Assembly (NCBI GenBank): GCA_003052455.1
Contig: QAPD01000033.1
Location: 22,038-86,037 of the forward strand
Origin: Sphaerisporangium cinnabarinum
GTDB taxonomy: Bacteria; Actinomycetota; Actinomycetes; Actinomycetales; Cellulomonadaceae
DNA length: 64,000 nt
Direction of reading: 5' to 3'
This document shows positions 34,658-43,387 of the stretch, piece by piece; position 1 is the stretch's first letter; each line of letters starts with the position of its first letter. A program made the position numbers and the translations under genes. The notes beneath the pieces were generated by a model. The model saw only the letters and a program-made list of their open reading frames with translations. It did no database searches and was not told the DNA's origin.

Positions 34658-36877
34658 TCAGACGACGAGGTTGCCCGTCGTGACGACGCGGTCGCCGTCG
34701 TCGGGGAACGCCGTGCGGGTGACGCCCTGCTCGACGTTGCCGCTGTGCAGGACGTACGAGTCGCCGCCCAGGGCGGACGGTGCGAGCGCCAGGGTCCCGC
34801 CCGCGAAGGTCGAGCCCGTGGCGGACCAGTTGTTGATACCGGCGTCGAGGATCACGTGCCCAGTGTCGCCCGACGGCGCGGTGCTCCGGACGCCGTCGAG
34901 CGCCCAGGTGACCGGCTTGTCCGCCTTCGCCCGGCGCAGGAAGCTCCCGCCCGCGGGCTTGCCCTCGAGCCGCGCGCCGCCGTCGAGCCGGACGGTCTGC
35001 TCGGCCGCGCCCGCCGCGACGACCGCGACGTTGCGCACGACGCCGCCGCGCACCGTGAGGTCGCCGCTCGCCGTCACCGTCCCCTCGCCCTCGGCCGCCT
35101 CGAGCGTGCACGTGTCCAGCACGACGGCGCCCTTCCCGGCGAACGACGCGTTCTTCAGCCCGTCGAGGGTCGTGCGCACGAGGTGCACCGGGTTCGTGAC
35201 GTTCGCCTGGGTGATCGCGGTGTCCGGCAGGACCGCGAAGCGCGACCCCTCGATGACGTTGGGCCGCTTCGACAGCGCCGACGCCTGGGAGATGATCAGG
35301 GTGTCGTCGGCCTGGCAGCCGCGGAGCTGCACGCCGTCGGCGTTGACCCACAGCATCCCCGAGCCCGCGAGGCCGTCCTTGCGGATGACCTGCACGTCCT
35401 CGAGCGTGAGGTCGGTGACCTTGACGCGTGCGACGAACCACGAGCACACGTGCCGCGTCACCGTGATGCGCTTGGCCGCGCCGCCCCAGGCCGCGCCCGA
35501 GTTGGCGAACGTCATGAGACCCGAGTTCCCCACGTACGTGAGGTCGTGCTCGTACTGGCCGTGCGTGACGAACGGGCCCTGATCGTCGCCGTCGCCGTGG
35601 CAGTTCTCCACGAGCCCGTACGACGACGCGGTCCAGTCGTTGAGGTGCCGCGCGTTGGTCGTGTGGCAGTCGACGACGTGCCCGTAGTTGCAGTAGATCT
35701 GCTGCGTCAGGTAGCCCGCGCCGCCCCACGTGACCGACGCCGGGTTGGTCAGCGAGCAGCCCGCCGTGCGGAAGAACGTGCTCCAGCGGCGCATGACGAG
35801 CGGCCAGAACGTCGCGACGCCGTGCACGTTCTCCACGTCGCAGCGCACCGCGTACTCGTAGGCGATCGGGTGCGAGCCGGTGTACTGGTCGCCGTCGGGC
35901 CGGCCGCGGAACGCGAGGTTGCGCACGTGCACCTGCTCGACCGGCTCGACGCGCGTCCACGTGAGCGTGCGGCCCTTCGCGAGCGACCAGCCCGCCTTGT
36001 AGTTGACGCGCACGTGGGTGGCGTCGACGATCTGCGTGATCTGGACGAGGCGCTGGAGCTCGCGCTCCCACCGGCCGGCCAGCGCGTTGACCTCGACCGC
36101 GTACCACTGGCCCACCTCGAACTGCGACGAGTCCGCGACCTCGTAGTCGTCGCGCAGCTCCGGCATCGTCGCCGTCAGGGTGTTCTTCCGGACGTCGTCC
36201 GTGACCTTCCCACGGAAGAACAGCACGGCCGCGAACGGGTCGTCCTGCCCGGCGTCCTCGATGCCCTCGGTCGTCATGAGGTGGTTGCCGAAGTCGAGCT
36301 CGAGGTTCGAGCGCGTGAACGTGTGGCGTCGCGTGAAGTTGAGGTCCGTGTGCGCCTCGACGCGCGTGACGCTCGGGTCGTGCACGAGGGCGTCGAGGGC
36401 GTCGTCGGCGGGGGTGTCGGGCCCGAAGAGGCCGAACCAGCGGAAGTCCGCGGTGCCGGTGTGCAGGGTGTGCCAGCGGCCCTTGGCTCCCGCGTCCTGC
36501 GGGGCGAGGACGGTGCCACCGTTGGCGGCGGCGGTGGACCTCGCGTCGTACCGCAGGAGCCGGGCGGCGCCGTCGCCGGCGGTCGCGTGGCCGAGGAGCT
36601 GGGCGACGGTGCCGTCGTCGAGCTTCTTGGCCTTCCAGCCGGTGAGCTGGGCGACGGTGGTGGCGACGAGGACCTCGTCGTCGGGCTTGTCGTCCTTCTT
36701 CGCCGTGAGCGGTGCGCCGGGGAGGGGCGCCGCGTGGGCGCTGCCGCTGCCGAGCGCGACGGCGCCCGCGGCGAGGGAGGCGATGCCGGCGACGCGCAGC
36801 AGGTTGCGCCGCGAGGGCGCCTGGGCGGCCTCGCCCGGCGCGGCCGTCGTCGGCTCGGTCGTGGTCTCGAGGGTCAT
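34658..36877 (-). CDS. Tat-exported right-handed beta-helix protein A
   Basis: 739 aa. The twin-arginine signal SRRNLLRVAGIASLAAGAVA ends with AHA|AP. About residues 60-150 form a helical/capping region (QLTGWKAKKLDDGT, then TADFRWFGLFGPDTPADDALD). The rest has the repeated short beta-strands of a parallel beta-helix, including ENCHGDGDDQG, THGQYEHDLTYVGNSG and NARHLNDW. The fold is shared by polysaccharide lyases, GH28-type hydrolases and epimerases; the specific activity is not recognised. It follows paralogue B by 83 nt. GAAAGGAC precedes the ATG. Being in the GntR regulon, it probably depolymerises the polymer whose oligomers the importer takes up (inference). Confidence 0.8.
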   Translation of the reverse strand: MTLETTTEPTTAAPGEAAQAPSRRNLLRVAGIASLAAGAVALGSGSAHAAPLPGAPLTAKKDDKPDDEVLVATTVAQLTGWKAKKLDDGTVAQLLGHATAGDGAARLLRYDARSTAAANGGTVLAPQDAGAKGRWHTLHTGTADFRWFGLFGPDTPADDALDALVHDPSVTRVEAHTDLNFTRRHTFTRSNLELDFGNHLMTTEGIEDAGQDDPFAAVLFFRGKVTDDVRKNTLTATMPELRDDYEVADSSQFEVGQWYAVEVNALAGRWERELQRLVQITQIVDATHVRVNYKAGWSLAKGRTLTWTRVEPVEQVHVRNLAFRGRPDGDQYTGSHPIAYEYAVRCDVENVHGVATFWPLVMRRWSTFFRTAGCSLTNPASVTWGGAGYLTQQIYCNYGHVVDCHTTNARHLNDWTASSYGLVENCHGDGDDQGPFVTHGQYEHDLTYVGNSGLMTFANSGAAWGGAAKRITVTRHVCSWFVARVKVTDLTLEDVQVIRKDGLAGSGMLWVNADGVQLRGCQADDTLIISQASALSKRPNVIEGSRFAVLPDTAITQANVTNPVHLVRTTLDGLKNASFAGKGAVVLDTCTLEAAEGEGTVTASGDLTVRGGVVRNVAVVAAGAAEQTVRLDGGARLEGKPAGGSFLRRAKADKPVTWALDGVRSTAPSGDTGHVILDAGINNWSATGSTFAGGTLALAPSALGGDSYVLHSGNVEQGVTRTAFPDDGDRVVTTGNLVV

Positions 36878-36960
36878 GGGGTGTCCTTTCGTCGGCCCGG
36901 CGCGACGGCGCGGGTGTCGGTGGGGAGGGGGATCAGGTGCCCGGGCGTCGCCCGAGCGGG

Positions 36961-39240
36961 TCACACGGTGAGGTTCGCGTCGACGAGCACGCCGTCGCCC
37001 GCGGTCGGCAGGCCCGCGCGGTCGACGCCGGTCTCGACGTTGCGCGCATGGAGGACGCGCACGCCGTCGGGCAGGTCGAGGCGACCGCCCGTGAACCGCG
37101 AGCCGGTCGCGGCGTAGCGGTCGCCGGGGCGCAGCGCGACGTGCGCGGTGCCGTCGGCAGTCCGCAGGTCGGCGCCGCGGAGCGTGACGTCCACGGCGCC
37201 CGCGCCGGTGCCGCGCGAGACGAGGGCCCCGGCCGTCGTCGTGCCCGCGGCCCGGACGCCGTCGAGCACGAGCCGCTGGTCGCGCGCGCCGCTGAGCCGC
37301 ACGCCCACGCCCTGCCACGACCCGCCCGTGACGGTGACGTCCGCCGAGCCGAGGTCGACCGGTGCGGCCGGAGCGTCGTCCGTGCCGCCGACGAGCTCGC
37401 AGTCGGTGAACGTCACGGGGCCGGCGCCGCGCAGGATCGTGCCGTCCACGCCGGTGATGCGGGTGCGCACGAAGTGCACGGGGTTCGTCACCGGCGTCTG
37501 GTGCAGCACCGACCCCGTGGGCAGCGCGAACGAGCAGTCCTCGACGACCGTCGGCCGCCGCGACAGCGACGACCGCTGCCCGACGGCGAAGAAGCCGGCC
37601 GTGCAGCCGCGCACCTGTGCGCCGTCGGCGTTGATCGTGAGCGTCGCCTGCGGGTCGAACGTCGACCGTGCGACGACGTGCACGTCGTCGAGCGTGAGGT
37701 CCGTGATCTTGGTGCCCGCGACGAACCACGAGCACGTGTGGTGCTTGACCGTGATGCGCTTGGCCGCCGTGCCCCACTGGCCGCCCGAGTTGGCGATGTC
37801 CATGAGCCCGCTGTTGCCGACGAACACGAGGTCGTGCTCGTACTGGCCGTGGGTCGTGAAGGGGTTGCCGCCCTGGTCGTCCCCGTCGCCGTGGCAGTTC
37901 TCCACGAGGCAGTACGCCGACGCCGTGAGGTCGTTGAGGTGCCGCGCGTTGTGGCTCGTGCAGTCGGAGACGCGCCCGTACAGGCAGTAGATCTGCTGCG
38001 TGAGGTAGCCGGCGCCGCCGTAGAACACCGTCGGCGGGTTGGCGACCGAGCACCGCTCCGTGACGAAGTGGGTGTTCCAACGCCGCATGATCACCGGCCA
38101 CCACGTGCGGTGGCCGTGCACGTCCGAGACGTCGCAGCGCACCGCGTACTCGAACGCGACGGGGTGGGAGCCGGTCATCTCGCGGTCGTCGGGCAGCTCG
38201 CCGTTCGCCGGGCCGTCGAAGGGCCCGGACCCGTGGAAGGTCATCGCGCGCACGTGCACCTGCTCGACGGGCTCGACACGCGTCCAGGTGAGCACGCGCT
38301 CGGCGGGCAGCTCCCAGCCGTTCTTGTAGTCGACGCGCACGTGGGTGGCGTCGACGATCTGCGTGATCTGGACGAGGCGCTGGAGCTCGCGCTCGTCCCC
38401 GCCGCCGCCCGGGCGCTCGTCCGAGCGCAGCGCCCACCACTGCCCGACGGCGAACGCGCCCGCGTCCGCGACCTCGAAGACGTCCGTGAGGTCGGGGAGC
38501 GTCGCGGCGAGGGTGCGCTGCTGCGTCTCGTCCGTCACGCGGCCCTGGAAGAACAGGACCGCCCCGAACGGGTTGTCGTGGGCGTTGCGCTCGATGCCCT
38601 CCGTCGTGACCGTGTGTCCGCCGAAGTCGAGCTCGAGGTTCGAGCGTGTGTAGGTGTGGCGGCGGGTGAAGTTGAGGTCCGTGCGGGCTTCGATGCGGGT
38701 GATGCTGGGGTCGTTCACGAGGGCGTCGAGGGCGTCGTCGGCGGGGGTGTCGGGGCCGAAGAGTCCGAACCAGCGGAAGTCCGCGGTGCTGGTGTGGAGG
38801 GTGTGCCAGCGGCCGGTGGCACCGGCGTCGGTGGGGGCGAGGACGGTGCCGCCGTTCGGGGTCGCGGTGGACCTCGCGTCGTAGCGGACGAGGCGGGCGG
38901 CGCCGTCGCCCGGCGCCGCGTGGCCGAGGAGCTGGACGACGGCGCCGTCGTCGAGCTTCTTGGCCTTCCAGCCGGTGAGCTGGGCGACGGTGGCGGCGAC
39001 GGGGACCTCGGTGTCGGGCGCGTCGTTCTTGCCCGTGGCGAGCGTTCCGGCGAGGGGTGCCGCGTGCGCGCTGGTGCTGCCGAGCGCGACGGCGCCGGCG
39101 GCGAGGGAGGCGATGCCGGCGACGCGCAGCAGGTGCCGGCGCGAGGGCGACGCCGCCGCCTCGGTGGGCGTGGGCTCGGTCGCGCCGGGGTGGCCGGACG
39201 CGGTGCGGGTGTGGGATCGGGGAGTGGACAACGGGGGCAC
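36961..39240 (-). CDS. Tat-exported right-handed beta-helix protein B (paralogue of A)
   Basis: 759 aa. Twin-arginine signal SRRHLLRVAGIASLAAGAVA, cleavage near AHA|AP. It aligns with protein A throughout: VAQLTGWKAKKLDDG, FRWFGLFGPDTPADDALD, FTRRHTYTRSNLELDFG, GAGYLTQQIYC and ENCHGDGDDQG are all shared, so the pair arose by tandem duplication. The C-terminal third diverges more, suggesting different specificity. The GTG at 39240 has GAAGG abutting it; a TTG at 39231 would be better spaced, so the exact start is open. Two operators lie 180 and 255 bp upstream. Confidence 0.78.
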   Translation of the reverse strand: MPPLSTPRSHTRTASGHPGATEPTPTEAAASPSRRHLLRVAGIASLAAGAVALGSTSAHAAPLAGTLATGKNDAPDTEVPVAATVAQLTGWKAKKLDDGAVVQLLGHAAPGDGAARLVRYDARSTATPNGGTVLAPTDAGATGRWHTLHTSTADFRWFGLFGPDTPADDALDALVNDPSITRIEARTDLNFTRRHTYTRSNLELDFGGHTVTTEGIERNAHDNPFGAVLFFQGRVTDETQQRTLAATLPDLTDVFEVADAGAFAVGQWWALRSDERPGGGGDERELQRLVQITQIVDATHVRVDYKNGWELPAERVLTWTRVEPVEQVHVRAMTFHGSGPFDGPANGELPDDREMTGSHPVAFEYAVRCDVSDVHGHRTWWPVIMRRWNTHFVTERCSVANPPTVFYGGAGYLTQQIYCLYGRVSDCTSHNARHLNDLTASAYCLVENCHGDGDDQGGNPFTTHGQYEHDLVFVGNSGLMDIANSGGQWGTAAKRITVKHHTCSWFVAGTKITDLTLDDVHVVARSTFDPQATLTINADGAQVRGCTAGFFAVGQRSSLSRRPTVVEDCSFALPTGSVLHQTPVTNPVHFVRTRITGVDGTILRGAGPVTFTDCELVGGTDDAPAAPVDLGSADVTVTGGSWQGVGVRLSGARDQRLVLDGVRAAGTTTAGALVSRGTGAGAVDVTLRGADLRTADGTAHVALRPGDRYAATGSRFTGGRLDLPDGVRVLHARNVETGVDRAGLPTAGDGVLVDANLTV

Positions 39241-39420
39241 CCTTCGTGACGTCGGGAGGACGCCGTGCGGGCGAGCGACGCGATGGCTCCGGCGGCCCGG
39301 GGCTGCGGGGTGTTCCGGGGGAGCGGTGCTGCGGGGTCGTGCGGTTCCGGTGCTGGGTAGGGGGTCAGCGGGTTCGTGCGCGTCGTTGCGACGGTGAACC
39401 GGACTCTCGGAGAGTAGCGG
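39241..39420 (-). other. Long 5' region of the beta-helix operon
   Basis: If the -10 TAGCAT inside the operator at 39421-39434 is used, the transcript starts near 39415 and has about 175 nt of untranslated leader. No riboswitch or reading frame is recognised in it. Confidence 0.4.
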
Positions 39421-39434
39421 GATGCTATGGCATC
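39421..39434. promoter_or_regulatory. GntR-regulon operator, site 2
   Basis: GATGCTATGGCATC: palindromic arms GATGC/GCATC and one change (G) in the TGCTATAGCA core. On the minus strand it reads TAGCAT, a -10 match, pointing towards the beta-helix genes. Confidence 0.7.
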
Positions 39435-39493
39435 GTCAAGAGCGAGCGTGCGCGTATCTGTGCAGGTCAGGACCCATCTGGTGCGACGACACA

Positions 39494-39504
39494 TGCCATA
39501 GCAA
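39494..39504. promoter_or_regulatory. GntR-regulon operator, site 3
   Basis: TGCCATAGCAA, one mismatch from the core TGCTATAGCA. It lies 71 bp from site 2, upstream of the same beta-helix promoter, so a repressor could bridge the two. Confidence 0.65.
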
Positions 39505-39537
39505 ACGATTCGTCGCGAGGACGCGCCCGGCGAGCAT

Positions 39538-39630
39538 GCCGAGGTGGAGCCGTCGCCGGCGAGGTAGGGCTGTGGTGGGGTGACCAGGGCTCTACCTCGG
39601 CGAACCGGGGCTCTGCCTCGTGGGGCGGGT
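39538..39630. repeat. 20-21-bp repeat array downstream of the GNAT gene
   Basis: Forward units GCCGAGGTGGAGCC (39538) and GGCGAGGTAGGGC (39558) are followed by inverted units GGCTCTACCTCGG (39588) and GGCTCTGCCTCG (39609). It starts 8 nt beyond the GNAT stop codon and is the fourth member of the family. Confidence 0.75.
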
Positions 39631-39637
39631 CAGTCGA

Positions 39638-40735
39638 TCAGAGGTAGTCGCCGGGCCAGTGGAAGCCCACCCCGGCCGCGGCGGCGTCGCGGAGGTGCGC
39701 GACGACGTCGGCCGCCGCGCGGACGGGCCGGAGCATCCCGGTCGTGTCGGTCGCGACGACGGGCGCGTCGAGCACCGCGGCGGCGAAGCGGTCGGTCAGG
39801 GCGTGCGCGGGGAGGCGCACCTCGACGCTGGGCGAGCCGTGCAGCTGCGCGCGGTGGAGCGTGGTGCGCGCGAGGGCGTCGACGACGTCGCGCGCGCGGA
39901 CCGACGCCGGGTCGACGCCGAGCTCGCGGACCTTCAGCACGTCCGGCTCGGGCTCCAGGACGACGTAGCCCATGACCTCCCCGTCGGCTGCCCGTGCGGT
40001 GAACACCTCGGCGCCGGAGTACCAGAGCGGGATGCGGTGCTCCCAGTGCTCGACGGTGCGTCGGGTGGCGAGAGGGCGCGGCCCGTCCGCCACGGTGTCG
40101 AACGCGTCGTGCAGCGCGGCGAGCTGCTCCCACCGCAGGGCGACCGACCACGCAGGCCACGGGACGCCGGGCAGGCGGTCGGTGCGGACGGTCAGGGGTG
40201 CGTCGTCCGCCGAGCCCGACGGCGGCGCCCCCGGCCCGGACGGCGCGTCGCCTGGGGTGGGAAGGCGGAACGACTCGGCAGCGAGACCGTTCACCGCGTG
40301 GGTCGCCGCGTCGTCGACCGGACGCGGTGCGCCGCGCAGGAGCGGCACGTCGAACGTCTCGAAGCCGCTCGACCGGTAGACGCCCGGGGTGCCGGTGAAC
40401 AGGAGCGCGAGGTCCGCGCCGTCCTGCTCCATCTGCTCGACGGCCCGCGCGAGCAGCGCACGGACGAGGCCCCGGCCCCGTGCCTCGGGGGCGATCGCGA
40501 CGTTGGCGACGCCGCCGGCCCGCAGCGTGTCGCCGTCCGGCCCGCCGAGCTCGCGCGGCGTCCAGTACACCGAGCCGACCACCCCGCCGTCGAGCGGGTC
40601 GAGAGCGACGTGCGTGCGGTCGAGCCGGCCGTCGTCCGTCTCGTAGACCGGCACCATGAGCGGCGCGTCGAACGCGCGGCCCCACAGGGCGTAGAGCGAG
40701 GGGACGTCGTCGGGTGTGGCGGTGCGCAGGTGCAT
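39638..40735 (-). CDS. GNAT N-acetyltransferase, Eis-like
   Basis: 365 aa. The acetyl-CoA loop is IAPEARGRGLVRALL. The length, with a second GNAT-like half and a C-terminal sterol-carrier-like region (about 280-365), matches Eis-type acetyltransferases, which modify amino groups of varied small molecules. An operator with an embedded -10 TAGCAT lies about 30 bp upstream, placing the gene in the GntR regulon. An amino-sugar or detoxification role in the pathway is speculative. A Pro/Ser/Gly-rich insertion lies around residues 165-185. Confidence 0.82.
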   Translation of the reverse strand: MHLRTATPDDVPSLYALWGRAFDAPLMVPVYETDDGRLDRTHVALDPLDGGVVGSVYWTPRELGGPDGDTLRAGGVANVAIAPEARGRGLVRALLARAVEQMEQDGADLALLFTGTPGVYRSSGFETFDVPLLRGAPRPVDDAATHAVNGLAAESFRLPTPGDAPSGPGAPPSGSADDAPLTVRTDRLPGVPWPAWSVALRWEQLAALHDAFDTVADGPRPLATRRTVEHWEHRIPLWYSGAEVFTARAADGEVMGYVVLEPEPDVLKVRELGVDPASVRARDVVDALARTTLHRAQLHGSPSVEVRLPAHALTDRFAAAVLDAPVVATDTTGMLRPVRAAADVVAHLRDAAAAGVGFHWPGDYL

Positions 40736-40768
40736 CAGGATCCCAGGGTCCGTGCCGGTGTTGACGGG

Positions 40769-40780
40769 ATGCTATAGCAA
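40769..40780. promoter_or_regulatory. GntR-regulon operator, site 4
   Basis: ATGCTATAGCAA with the perfect core TGCTATAGCA at 40770-40779. Read on the minus strand, TAGCAT (40774 to 40769) is a -10 box that would start the GNAT transcript near 40762, leaving a short leader. Confidence 0.8.
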
Positions 40781-40854
40781 AAGTAGGGTCGCGGGACGAC
40801 CGTCGGCGTGCGACGCGACGGACCGTGCGGGCCGGGCTGGGCGCGCACGGACGC

Positions 40855-40883
40855 CCCGGGTGGCGGCGGTGCCGCCATCCGGG
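40855..40883 (-). terminator. Terminator hairpin after the GntR gene
   Basis: TGGCGGC (40861-40867) pairs with GCCGCCA (40871-40877), extended by CCCGG/CCGGG across a single mismatch. It begins about 20 nt after the GntR stop codon, separating that gene from the GNAT gene. Confidence 0.6.
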
Positions 40884-40905
40884 CTCCTCCTGCGAGAGCG
40901 AGCGG

Positions 40906-41595
40906 TCAGCCGTTCGCCGCGGCGGGCTCGGCCTCGTCGTCCGTGTGGCTCGCGAGGCGCGCGGCGGCCTCGCCGATGTGCTCGGCCATGACGCGCTGGG
41001 CCGTGTCCGGGTCGCCGCCCGCGATGGCGTCGACGATGAGGTCGTGGGTGCGCGCGTGCGCGACGCGCGCCTCGGGTTCGAGCGCGGCGTTCGCGGCGCG
41101 GAGGAAGCCGGTGATGCGGCTGCGGAGCTGGGCGTTGAGCGTCATGAGCATGCGGTGGTCGGCCATCTCCCAGAGCTGCTCGTGGAAGCGCCGGTCGAGC
41201 TCGAACACGCGGGCGTTGCTGCCCTTCTCCGCCGCCTGGACCATCTGCTGGACCGTCTTGCGCAGCTTCGCCTCCTTCGCCGGGTCCCAGGCGTCCTGGA
41301 CCCGCACGACGGCGAACTGCTCCAGCAGGGTGCGCAGGCTCGAGATCTCCTCCAGGTCGCGGCTCGTGAGCGCGGCGACGCGCGCGCCGCGGTGGGGGAG
41401 CCGCTCGACGAGGCCTTCCTGGGTCAGGCGCGTGAGCGCCTCGCGCACCGGGATGTGGCTCGTGCCGAGGCGCTCGGCGAGCTTGCGCTCGACGAGCCGC
41501 TCGCCCGGCGCGAGGTCGCCGCTGAAGATCGCCTCGCGCAGCTCGACCGTGACGCGGTCGGCGACGTTCTGGTCCGGCACGCTCTTGAGCGCCAT
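40906..41595 (-). CDS. GntR-family (FCD/FadR-type) transcriptional regulator
   Basis: 229 aa. N-terminal winged helix VTVELREAIFSGDLAPGERL, then ERKLAERLGTSHIPVREAL, then RLPHRGARVAALT. The C-terminal FCD all-helical ligand domain has the expected metal-site residues (Asp/His in FELDRRFHEQLW, His in ARTHDLIVDAI and in VMAEHIGEA). FCD proteins sense organic or sugar acids. It starts at the ATG at 41595 with GGAGAAACC upstream. The perfect palindrome ATGCTATAGCAT lies between it and the divergent catabolic operon, so it is the best candidate to bind all seven operators and to repress itself. Confidence 0.9.
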   Translation of the reverse strand: MALKSVPDQNVADRVTVELREAIFSGDLAPGERLVERKLAERLGTSHIPVREALTRLTQEGLVERLPHRGARVAALTSRDLEEISSLRTLLEQFAVVRVQDAWDPAKEAKLRKTVQQMVQAAEKGSNARVFELDRRFHEQLWEMADHRMLMTLNAQLRSRITGFLRAANAALEPEARVAHARTHDLIVDAIAGGDPDTAQRVMAEHIGEAAARLASHTDDEAEPAAANG

Positions 41596-41703
41596 GGTTT
41601 CTCCGTGGTGTCGTGGGGGCGGCGGGCTCGGATCGTCGAGGGTCGGGCGCCGCTGAAGGATAGCGGCCACGGTGCCGTCCCGGGGGCGTCTCGACAAGAC
41701 AAC

Positions 41704-41715
41704 ATGCTATAGCAT
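41704..41715. promoter_or_regulatory. GntR-regulon operator, site 5 (divergent)
   Basis: ATGCTATAGCAT, a perfect 12-bp palindrome. Because it reads TAGCAT on both strands it can be the -10 box of both divergent promoters (start points near 41697 and 41722), so one bound dimer would block both. Confidence 0.85.
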
Positions 41716-41743
41716 CGGCACTCCCGAGCCCAGAGGAGGTGCG

Positions 41744-43387
41744 ATGGTCGCCCTGCACACGCGGGCCCCCGTCCCCGCGTTCGTCGGCCTGGCCGGCGTC
41801 GCCGTCCGCGACGTCACGCCCGCCCCGGGCATCCGGGCGCGCAACTGGGGCCCGGCGGACTGGGACGTCTCCGAGGGCGCCCACCGCGCGATGACGCTGA
41901 CCGCCGTCGCGCTCGCGGAGGAGCGCCCCGACCGCGGGGCCGCCGCCGAGCCCTTCGTGCTCGTGACGATCGACGGCACGTGGTGGCGCCGGGTCGACGA
42001 CGAGGCGACCTTGCGCACGACCGTGCTCGACGCGACCGGGCTGCCCGTCGAGCGCCTGCTCGTCTCGCTCTCCCACACGCACGCCGGGCCCGTCCTGTGC
42101 TCGGGCGACGCCGACCTCGCCGGCGGCGACCGCGGCGTCGAGTACCTGCACGACCTCGCCCGCGCAGCGGCCGACGCCGCCGTGGAGGCGATCGCTTCCC
42201 TCCGGCCCGCGACCCTCGAGTGGACGACCGGCCGCTGCGGCCTCGCGTCGAACCGCGAGGCGCTGCTCGACGGCTGCGCCGGCGGGGAGGCGGGGACGGC
42301 CGCGGGAGCAGCTGCGGAGAGCACGCCGCCCCGGCCCCTCGTCGGTTTCAACCCTGACGCCGGCACCCCGCGCTCGCCCGGTGCCGACCCCGCGGACGAC
42401 ACGGTCGTCGTCGGGCGGCTCACGGCGCGCCCCGCGGCCGTCGCGGACACCCGGCCCGACGGCGCCGCGCCCGTGGGCGAGCACGTCACCCTCGCGACGA
42501 TCGTCAACTACGCGTGCCACCCGACGACGCTCGCGTGGCAGAACCGGCTCGTCTCGCCCGACTACGTGGGCGCGATGCGCGACCTCGTCGAGCGCGAGAC
42601 GGGCGCCCCCGTCGCGTTCCTCCAGGGGGCGTCGGGCGAGCTCGCCCCGCGCGAGCAGTACACGGGCGACACCGCCGTCGCGGACCGCCACGGCACCTCG
42701 CTCGGCCACGCGGTGCTCGCCGCGCTCGCGGAGCTCCCGCCGCCGGGCACGGAGCTGGAGCTGACCCACGTCGTCGAGTCCGGCGCGCCGCTCGCGGTCT
42801 GGGAGCCCGCGCCGTCGGCTGCGCTCCCTGGCACCGGCACCGGCACAGCCGCCCGGCCCGACGCACGGACGCTCGCCGCCGTGGCGGAGCCCGTCACGCT
42901 CGACCTGCGCGACCTCCCGACGTGGGACGAGCTCGAGGCCGAGTGGGCCGGCATCGACCCGCGCTCGCGCGAGGAGCGTCTGCGCCGCGCGCGGAACCTG
43001 CGCGACGGCTACGTCACCGGCCCGACCGTCCAGCACCCCACGTGGGTGTGGCGCGTCGGCGAGGCGCTGCTCGTCGCGCACCCGGGCGAGGCGTACTCGC
43101 GCCTCCAGCGCACGGTGCGTGCCCACGCCGGGACGCGGCCCGTCGTCGTCGCGAACCTCACCAACGGCCCCGGCTTCGTCTACCTGCCCACGCGCGAGGC
43201 GTACGACGTCGGCGCCTACCAGGCGTGGCAGTCGCCGCTCGCGCCGGGCTCGCTCGAACGGCTGGAGCGGCACGCGTGCGCCGTCGCCGACGACGTGCTC
43301 GCCGGCACCGCCGCCTGGCCCCCCGGCGTCGGCGCGCCACGACCCGCCGCGTCCCCGACCCGTCCCGTCCCCGAGGAGGACCAGTGA
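41744..43387 (+). CDS. Neutral/alkaline ceramidase-like hydrolase (N-terminal domain family)
   Basis: 547 aa. The pattern AGVAVRDVTPAPGI, SLSHTHAGP, NYACHPTTL and AFLQGASGELAP matches the metal-binding N-terminal domain of neutral/alkaline non-lysosomal ceramidases, which hydrolyse an amide bond with a zinc ion. Here there is no signal peptide and the gene leads a sugar-acid operon, so a ceramide substrate is unlikely; many bacterial members in carbohydrate loci are uncharacterised. The ATG at 41744 has GAGGAGGT. Its stop overlaps the next gene (GTGA). The mid-region about 185-215 is an Ala/Gly/Pro-rich insert. Confidence 0.75.
   Translation: MVALHTRAPVPAFVGLAGVAVRDVTPAPGIRARNWGPADWDVSEGAHRAMTLTAVALAEERPDRGAAAEPFVLVTIDGTWWRRVDDEATLRTTVLDATGLPVERLLVSLSHTHAGPVLCSGDADLAGGDRGVEYLHDLARAAADAAVEAIASLRPATLEWTTGRCGLASNREALLDGCAGGEAGTAAGAAAESTPPRPLVGFNPDAGTPRSPGADPADDTVVVGRLTARPAAVADTRPDGAAPVGEHVTLATIVNYACHPTTLAWQNRLVSPDYVGAMRDLVERETGAPVAFLQGASGELAPREQYTGDTAVADRHGTSLGHAVLAALAELPPPGTELELTHVVESGAPLAVWEPAPSAALPGTGTGTAARPDARTLAAVAEPVTLDLRDLPTWDELEAEWAGIDPRSREERLRRARNLRDGYVTGPTVQHPTWVWRVGEALLVAHPGEAYSRLQRTVRAHAGTRPVVVANLTNGPGFVYLPTREAYDVGAYQAWQSPLAPGSLERLERHACAVADDVLAGTAAWPPGVGAPRPAASPTRPVPEEDQ

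Noticed and set aside
41744..43387. True neutral ceramidase
   Set aside because: No signal peptide, about 550 aa, and an operon of sugar-acid enzymes; only family-level similarity is supported.
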